64,000 bases of DNA from Dichetophora obliterata (taxonomy: Eukaryota > Arthropoda > Insecta > Diptera > Sciomyzidae), in NCBI GenBank assembly GCA_963920525.1, contig OY986437.1, forward strand, positions 115,064,715 to 115,128,714, given 5' to 3'. Shown piece by piece: positions 57,031-64,000 of this stretch. Position numbers and translations under genes: made by a program. The notes under the pieces are model-generated. The model was given only the letters and a program-made list of their open reading frames with translations, was not told the DNA's origin and did no database searches. The stretch's first letter is position 1, and every line of letters starts with the position of its first letter.

Positions 57031-57106
57031 CTATTTGTTGCGTCATGAAACAAATATCGCTAGCAACGGTAACTGCCTATTTTAATCTGCCATGATAATT
57101 ATATAC

Positions 57107-58327
57107 GCCCATTCAAAGCATAATGCAAAACGGGTCCGTCTCATGGCTTTCGATTTGTTTTGTTTTTGGGCTATATGCTCCTATTAAAATTCTAAGAACA
57201 TCAGTACATTTATTTTTTTTATCGCCATTCGTTAAAAAATTATTGACCTTTCAATTCTGCTAATCGTTACCTTATCATTTTGAGGCAATTTATCGCCTAT
57301 AAATTTCGTAACGGTTATGATATTTTCCATGAAAGCCAGTCTTCAAAGACCATTTGAAAACTAATTAACAAACGCGAGAGAGCTTTACGAATGGACTATA
57401 ACAAAGGAGTCAACAATATGTTATCGGTTTTGCTCAAAAGAGTCTTTTGAAAATGTTAAAGCTGAGTTGATGTCAAAATTTAAAAATGTGCAAGCTATAA
57501 CCGGCACACAAAAGTTACTCAGTTTTATTCCCATCAATAATAGGGAGATTAAAACTCAACGATATTCAGCTCCAGAGGATTTTTTAATATATCAGCTGAT
57601 CAATTCATCGTAACTTTTTTGTTCTGAGACCGATTTAAAACTTTTTGGAACAAAATCAGTTAGAATTTAATAATCTTCAATATGGCAATCTTGAAACAAA
57701 ATTTTGTTCACCTTTTAAAAGTAAAAAAAAATTAAAAATATTTTTTTTTCGGAATTTACCAGTTTTCTCTACCAAGGTCAAGTGTAAGGTCATCAAAACT
57801 TAGCAATAAAATTTTGGTCCTTGTAAGACAAACCATTTTGCAGATTAAATTTTGCAAATATCTTTACCGTTATGAAATTTTCATAACAGGCGATTAATTG
57901 CCTGAAAATGATAAGGTATGTGCACAAATATTGAAATTGTGAAAAAACATATAAAAGCTCTATCATGAAATTGTGTTTGACTTAAAGGCAACATTCTTCT
58001 TCAAATTTAAAAAATAAAACTCGAAGAACAATTACGCGTTTTTTGAGAAATTAGTAAATATTTTTTTTTTTAAATATGCTTGCAACCCTAACATTCAAAA
58101 TTTTCAAGTTATATATTTTTACCAAAAACTACTTTCTAATACCTTTCTAACGGTTAACAATTAATTAAAAATTTTCCAATTCTGGCGTTTTCGGACGATT
58201 AGCAGAATTGAAAGGTCAATAACTTTTTAACGAATGGTGATAAAAAAAAAATAAATGAACTTATGTTCTTAGAATTTCAATAGGAACCTATAGCCGAAAA
58301 AGAAGACAAATCGAAAGGCATGGGCGT
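57107..58327. mobile_element. Fold-back element with TA target, about 130-bp inverted ends
   Basis: The outer ends CGCCCAT are inverted. The arms share TTTCGATTTG, AAATTCTAAGAACAT and GACCTTTCAATTCTGCTAAT in opposite orientation (57148-57275 against 58190-58320). The left arm has about 30 extra bases after its CGCCCAT. Comparison with the paralogue at 63870-63890 gives a TA insertion site. Non-coding, about 1.2 kb. Confidence 0.72.
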
Positions 58328-58479
58328 AAATCTTAATTTTCAGTAAATAAATATTTTTTCCTAAAATATTAATTTCAACTTTTTTAGTTGATTCTTCATT
58401 TAGATTACTTGGAAAACTTATATAAAATACAAAATAAAAAAAATTAAAATATACAGATTTCACTTCGAATCACATTCGG

Positions 58480-60245
58480 AGTTGAAGAAAAAGAGTAAGG
58501 AACTTGGTTCCCTGTCGGGGGTCTCCTGACCGCACCACTGTTTTTTCCACGGGCGACTCAAATAAATTAAAGTGATGATGAATGAGTTTAAGGTCCATCC
58601 TTTTACGCATAAATCATGAGTTGCACGCAATGCGCAAATGCACGAAAGAGCTTTCCAAAAACGCTAAACTCATTTAATTATTTATAAGATATTTTAGATT
58701 ATTTTTTATCTGTAAAATTTTTGTTTATTTTTTGATGTTCTTTAATTTTTTTTTAACTACTTTTATGAAATTGGACAAATATAAATGTCTCGTTTTTTCA
58801 AATCCTGTTTAATCTCAATTCTCTGCTATTTTTAATTTTATTACTTTTAGGCTTTTGCCTAAATTGGTTAGTTTAAAAAATGTTAGTTAAAATAAATAAA
58901 TATTTTTTATTTACATTATGTTTTATTCCGACGTTTCGCAGATTTCTTTTCTGCTTCTTCAGGGATTATGCATTGCTTTTCTGATTTGATCTCTACCTTC
59001 AAGTGATACACCAATTACTCCCTCGCGATTTATATAAGTGACACTTTTTGACACAACGGTACATAACTGAACGTGTCTCTCCGTAGCTTGAATGTGGCAT
59101 AGATTTTTTGGACCATGGATCGTCATATGGAATGTGCTTTTTGAAATGTGGCTCATGTAAAATGTTTTCATCGTTCAAATCAATCATATTTACGTAATCC
59201 TCACATTTGAAAACAATGTATTTTCACAAATGACTTTTCCGTCGTAATATTCATTATTTAAAATTCAATTATTTTATTTGCAGCTTCAGTAGTAAATGCA
59301 TTCGTCACGGCGCTCAGAAAAATGGAACCAGGGGCAAAAAAGAAAAAAAAAAATTGATTTTTAGCTCTTTTATGTTTGTAAATCGAATGAATGCAACTTA
59401 AAGTAACGGGAAATACGAATGTTGAGCAAAGAAAAGTATCAATTACTTGATATATTGTCATATTTCAACGTATTGCTTGCGTTTTGTTAAGATGACAGGC
59501 TCACCCAGGTTTAAAAAAAAGTAATTTATTGGTTCATTTCAATTTTTTTTATCATATTTTTGATTTTTTACAATGGTGTGAGACTATCTTTACCAAAATA
59601 AGTCAACATTGTAATCAAAAGTAGTTTTGATACACATGTTTTTTCGACTTTTAACTTGGTTCCAAATGTCTTGTTAAGTTGTAAGACGAAATATGTAAAA
59701 AGTTCTTTTACATATAAAACAAGACTATAAAAGTTTTTTTAACATATAATACAAGATATAAAGAAAAGGAATAGTTTTAATATTTCTATAATTTTTTGTT
59801 AATTTTGGGTTTCAAATTAGAAATCATTCACATATGTTATTTTTCGTTGTCTCAGCGCTGATGAAACATATGTTTCGATATAAGATATTTTGGCACTTGA
59901 GTGCATAAGGAAAGCTTAATAATTTTATAATAATTTTCAAATTATAGCAACCATTGAGCAAGGCTAAGAGAGATAGAACTTACTACGAAAAGCTTAAAAT
60001 AAAAAAAAAAACAAATAGAAACGCCTCGATGCAGCTTGAGAGCTTGTTACTTAACCAAAATTGTCCCAGTGGCTCCATATGAAGCCACAAAATAAACTCG
60101 TGAAGTTTTTTTTTGGACCATTTGATTTTAACTTATGCAGACAAACAAAAAAATTAAATAAATAATTGTGGGACAAATAGGGTAGGATACAGAGAGCGAT
60201 TGAAAAGAAAAAAAAAATCAACGTGAATTTAATTCTTTTAATAGC
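58480..60245. other. No gene recognised
   Basis: AT-rich DNA. At 58926-58966 a GACGTTTCGCAGATTTCTTT and TGCTTCTTCAGG stretch, read on minus, gives CCTGAAGAAGCAGAAAAG then a GAAACGTC motif. That is reminiscent of short dispersed repeats with an xxEEAEK-type ending, but no element could be delimited. Short open frames lack motifs. Confidence 0.35.
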
Positions 60246-60253
60246 TCGAAAAT

Positions 60254-60337
60254 AGCAGCCGTAGCCTAGTGGGTAGAGTGCGTAGCTCCTAAGTCAAGGA
60301 ACTGCGTTATCCCGGGTTCAATTCTCAACTCGCAGAA
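60254..60337 (+). repeat. tRNA-like module with long variable region
   Basis: TAGCCTAGTGGGTAGAGTGCG is a good A box, and CCCGGGTTCAATTCTCAACTCG provides a canonical B box and T loop. The A-to-B distance is longer than in the other modules, as if a variable arm or insertion were present. The acceptor ends GCAGCCG and CTCGCAG do not pair well. Probably a SINE head or tRNA pseudogene. Confidence 0.5.
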
Positions 60338-60339
60338 TG

Positions 60340-62040
60340 TTTTTCAATTGAATTAATTTTTCTGTTCATTCGTCACCTCTCTGCAGATAATAGAAAACTG
60401 CAGAGAGTAAAAAATCTGCCATGAAAAGCTTCTTGAGAACACAATCCGTTCGGAGTCAGCATTAAGCTCGTAGGTCCAGTTCTCGATCATTTGTGTTCAA
60501 ACATTTAATAACATGGACAACACAATTGATCAGTAGAAGCTCGGTCAAAGTTCTTTCTAGGGCTAAAATGGCCAATTTATATAATAGCCCGACACATAGG
60601 TTAAATGCCGTTGTCCAAGAAAATGATGCATGTCCTCAATCTCTTGGTAAAGCGTCAATCTTCTGGCTCACCGAAAAAGATGAAGGCAGTTTTATTGCAA
60701 GTTTTTGCAACCTACTACTTCATAACCTCCCATGGGAAAGTTGTGTTGACGACAGTGGCGCTACAGTAAAATCAGTCGTTTGAAAGCACTGTCTCGTCAA
60801 CAGTGCTTGTGACTTTATTAAAGCATTCAATAGAACTGAGTCAACAATTTTGGTGGAAAAGGTAACCAGTAATGAAATCAGGAAAAATAAACTTTGAATT
60901 AAAAACGGCTGCTATATTCTCAAATGCTAAGGATATTTGCAACATATCCTGTGCTCATCACGTACGGTCAAAATTCATTACTTTTCTTAAGTTTAATACA
61001 GTACAAAGTCGAAGTGTTCAAATCAATGATATTAAGTTACATAATTTACAAGTTTAAGTCGTAAAGTCGATATCAAACTTACGTTATTTATAATAATTTT
61101 TTATGTGAAAGCCAAAACAAAATCAATAAATTGAATATAAATGCATTACTCTGCATTGAGCAGTGAACAGATTTCCTTTTTTTTATGCTATAATTCAAAA
61201 AATTTACACAGTAACATTTAAGACATTTTTGTGTTACGTAATAAGACACTTTTTTTTTTTGAAAAACAATAATTAAAAATATATTTTTTCAACACATACA
61301 TAGTTTTTATTTTTACTGTAATCCTTCATCTAGCCTGTCGCAGAGAAGCAATGGAATTGATACAGTAGATTTACTTATTTTTCAAAATAATTATAGTAAC
61401 CTCAAAGTGCGCTTCTTAAATTGTGTATCGTTATTAGCCACTTTTAAAGGCTATATTTCAAAAACTCATATAGCCTGATCGTAACTGGCCACTGACTGAA
61501 ATTTTATTTATGTCCAATATGCGGGTAAATCAATTTTGAACAAACAAGTTTAAAGCACACAGGTGTTTTTTCTTAACCTTTTTGTGAAATTTAATGTCAC
61601 TCATACGCCACAGTGCACTTCCATATAAAATCAAATTCTTGAAACTAAATTCTTGGAAAAACAAATTTACCGTAACAATATACCGAGGAGTTTTTTCTAA
61701 GATTTTAAAATAGAATAAAAAAATTAAATACTTCAGGAATCAAATTTTTTTTTCGAACAAATTAGTTCGCATGTTTAACTCTCCGATTCCTGACAAGTTT
61801 CTAGTACGTCGTTGCCTGACAAGGTTCCCAGGGACCATTTTTATAATTATTCATAATTATTGAATTTTTTGGACCCAAATGGTGTTCATATGTTTGGTGT
61901 ACTGTTATAGAATGTGTATAGTTCAGTGATGGGCACACACATATTATCATATTCTTTGCTTGTGTGTGAAGCAGAGAAAAACGAAGGGCATCTTGTGAAC
62001 ATCTAATGGGAGCGAGTTTAATGCTTGTGAACGTTAAGTT
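60340..62040. other. No gene confirmed
   Basis: An open stretch at 60568-60783 (MANLYNSPTHRLNAVVQEND and on) has balanced composition but no recognised domain and no splice context. The remainder is AT-rich without repeats I could delimit. Confidence 0.3.
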
Positions 62041-62043
62041 GAG

Positions 62044-62106
62044 AAAACGCAATTTACGCTAGAGAAGTTGAAAATGTTTCAACTTTTCTTGCGTAAATTG
62101 CGTTTT
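62044..62106. repeat. 63-bp near-perfect hairpin
   Basis: AAAACGCAATTTACGC and AAGTTGAAA pair with TTTCAACTT and GCGTAAATTGCGTTTT across a 3-base loop, with one symmetric 5-base internal loop. It is short enough to resemble a small-RNA precursor or the centre of a palindromic MITE. No flanking inverted ends extend it. Confidence 0.7.
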
Positions 62107-62750
62107 TAACAGCGCGTTACAAATACAAATCATTTTACCATTCTTCAGGCATCATTTTTATCTGTGCATTTGTAAAATTGCGCAGCCATACTTAGCTACA
62201 AAAAGTGCTCAACATCAACTGACTCGATTTGCTTAGCAAAAATCAAAACAAAGCAATAGCCGAACGCACACGATTAAAAGCCACACGAAGAAGCTTATAG
62301 TGTACATATGTTGACGTCGCTCAAGCAGCATTTTGTTTCCAAACACGTGTGTTTGGGAAATTAAAATGTGCCCGACACTGGTATAGTTATATATTTGGGC
62401 AGGTGAAATAGAGAAAAAAAAGCTAAGTGCATTTTTTTGTAATTTTTTTTTCAATTATTTGTTTAGGTAATAATGCTGTTTTTAGTTTCTTGGTGATTTT
62501 TCTGTGGCTCCTGCATCTGTAGGAATGCAAGCATTGCATTTCTTCAAAGCAGTGGAATGTTCAACACATACAGAGTATTGAGTATATTTTATGAAAGCCC
62601 ATACAAGATACCTGTGGACCGCCATAAGTGACCTCAACCCGATTTCTATAATAAAAATTGGTACTTAATTGTATAGCATCTAATTTCATTAGCTTTTATA
62701 CATCCTATTTAACTCTTTCAGTGGATTCACCAAATATATTTGAAGGAGTT

Positions 62751-63450
62751 GGGCGTAGCGCACTAAATGCTGAGTGCACTAGGCCTTTCACTAGCACTAA
62801 AATATATTGAAAGAAATTATATTTTTCACTATTTTCTAAAAGCTTAGTGATAGTGAGGCATCTCTTCACTGACACTAGGGATTTTAGTGATAGTGTTATA
62901 TTGCTGCACTATAAAAAAATTTATTAGTATTTATTTATTAAATCCCCACTACACTCAAATAGTGCAAAATTTGAGCAGTCACTGCATGAAAGCTGTAATT
63001 GAAATTGTTTCCACTTAACTTCCAAATATGACTGATTTTGAAACTATTTTAGTCAGACTCGAATAAAAAATCTATAATTAAGAATAACTATTTTCGAGCA
63101 TTAGGTCAGATATATTTATGAAGAAAACAACAACAACAACAGCTCTGATTGAGCAATACTAAAAATAAACTTTTCTTTCAATGGAGTGAAAACTTTCTGT
63201 ATTTTACTACTATTAGTGCAGGTATTTTTTACACTGTTAATTTAGTGGGAAAAAAAAGTTGCACAAGCTGAAGAAATTTTTTATTCCACTATTCTGATAT
63301 GAATTTAAGTGAATAAAATTTCACTATCACTATCACTCATGTATAGTTAGGCTTATATTTTTCAATCAGTAAAAGCTAATAGAAGATAGAGAATAATTTT
63401 ACACTATCAGTACATGTAAGCTGAAACTAAAAATTTAATGCATTACGCCC
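62751..63450. mobile_element. 700-bp MITE-like element rich in CACTATCACTA
   Basis: The ends GGGCGTAGCGCACTAAAT and, reverse complemented, GGGCGTAATGCATTAAAT are inverted. The interior has many TAGTGATAGTG and CACTATCACTA strings in both orientations. The sequence at the right end, ACGCCCAT, is the same as the end of the fold-back at 57107-58327, which may reflect a related family. No clean target duplication. Confidence 0.55.
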
Positions 63451-63714
63451 ATCTCTGATATTAGGCACGTGAGAAAGTATTTTTTGTATTTATTTTGCTA
63501 CACTTTTTTAAATCAAATCATTTGTTTCTATGAAAAAAAAGATGAACCAACATTACAAAAAAAAAAAAAAAAATTTAAAGAGTTATTTGACCTTAAATTT
63601 AGTTGGATTTTCGATTTTGTGCCGAAGAAAAGAAAAAATAATTTTTTTTAGCCTATTTTATAAGAAAAAATCAACCCGACAAAAATCAAATAAATTTTTG
63701 TATCTTTTTATGGC

Positions 63715-64000
63715 TTTAATGATAAGAACTTTAAAAACGAAGTTCCTTAGGCTTTTAATGAAATCTGTATACTTTTATTTGTTTTATTATTTTGTATTTT
63801 ATATAATTTTTCAAGTCAAATAATGTAAATGAACAATCTACTCAAATGATTTATTTATTGAAAACTAAGATGTAAAATTATCATGAGAGATAAAAATAAG
63901 CAGCTTCCGTTGCAAGCGATGTTTGTTTCATGACGCAACAAGACGTTGAGCATTAAACAATCATCCTGTTCCTCGAACGGAGCTTGAATTAATCGAAAAA
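63715..64000 (+). repeat. Uninterrupted copy of the dispersed repeat (cut by window end)
   Basis: It matches, in opposite orientation, the pieces that flank the LINE copy 3 and the fold-back at 57107-58327. It therefore preserves both empty insertion sites: GACGCAACAAGACG for the LINE and GATGTAAAATTATC for the fold-back. It continues beyond the window. Confidence 0.75.

Larger units (their letters stand above)
55957..57042 (-). mobile_element. CR1/Jockey-group LINE, copy 3 (5' truncated) with (TAA)n tail
   Basis: Inserted at GCAACAA in the dispersed repeat; the empty site at about 63945-63960 reads GACGCAACAAGACG. On the minus strand it begins in the reverse transcriptase just after the YADD position (GRTNLMEDLVCKLNEDL) and runs to the 3' untranslated region, ending in a (TAA)n microsatellite at 55957-55985. 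CAA on both sides may be the target duplication. It is the best preserved of the three copies of this family. Confidence 0.82.
55870..58480 (-). repeat. Dispersed repeat interrupted by two insertions
   Basis: Sequence at 55870-55955, 57043-57106 and 58328-58480, read on the minus strand, is collinear with one uninterrupted stretch at about 63715-64000 (for example GAAATCTGTATA, AATTATCATG, TTTGTTTCATGACGCAAC, then TTGAGCATTAAAC and GGAGCTTGAATTAATCGAAA). The two gaps are the LINE at 55957-57042 and the fold-back at 57107-58327. The repeat itself has no recognised coding content. Confidence 0.75.

Noticed and set aside
20210..60337. Functional tRNA genes
   Set aside because: A and B boxes are recognisable, but acceptor stems do not close and several T loops are degenerate; they look like SINE heads or pseudo-tRNAs.

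Overview
This window reads as AT-rich, intron-poor insect DNA, most likely from a higher fly (Diptera). The grounds are mariner, Tc1 and Tc3-type transposases, Jockey and CR1-like non-LTR retrotransposons, short Helitron-type elements, many fold-back elements, opa-type CAA/CAG repeats inside a coding exon, a 66-bp intron and a TATA plus TCAGT initiator core promoter. No bacterial gene, operon or CRISPR array is present. I assigned every family by eye from translated motifs and terminal repeats, with no database search.

Host genes are sparse. The best is a first coding exon at 4691-5523 (+) for a cytoplasmic-tailed, single-pass membrane protein, ending exactly at an AG|GTAAGT splice donor; its later exons are not visible. 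A weaker candidate is a signal-peptide exon starting at 16276 (+). Everything else I could explain is mobile or repetitive.

Layout. 1-2.4 kb: an 835-bp element with CCCAGT ends and tRNA-like modules, then concentric nested fold-backs. 4.2-6.5 kb: the membrane-protein exon and start of its intron, holding a 263-bp MITE. 6.6-8.7 kb: a 2.1-kb fold-back whose arms are short palindromic tandem repeats and whose centre holds a decayed, intron-containing gene. 8.7-11.3 kb: a deleted Tc1/mariner relative and a mariner copy with one nonsense codon. 11.5-15 kb: a CR1-like LINE interrupted by another repeat, then a tRNA-like module and a palindromic repeat. 16.9-17.7 kb: an inverted second copy of the first element. 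18.3-23.2 kb: two inverted composite Helitrons around tRNA-like modules and an endonuclease fragment, then a TA-flanked MITE. 23.7-24.7 kb: a second LINE copy. 25.5-28 kb: a fold-back built from 178-bp tandem units. 30.6-38.6 kb: two decayed Tc1-type elements on either side of a complete 1944-bp solo LTR. 38.9-45.6 kb: a short hAT element, a hAT transposase tail, and a Tc3-like transposon split by a 3.2-kb Helitron. 48.6-52 kb: a Jockey-like LINE carrying both a second mariner and a palindromic MITE. 53-64 kb: another fold-back, tRNA-like modules, a third LINE copy and a TA-flanked fold-back inside a dispersed repeat whose uninterrupted paralogue is at 63.7-64 kb.

The elements do not form a working pathway. 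They form a stratigraphy in which later insertions sit inside earlier ones, so order can be read from nesting. The most unusual objects are the fold-back at 6.6-8.7 kb with its gene cargo, the Helitrons with several successive 5' ends, the 178-bp-unit fold-back, the solo LTR with a 75-bp frame-preserving minisatellite, and the recurrent tRNA-like modules joined to unrelated repeats.
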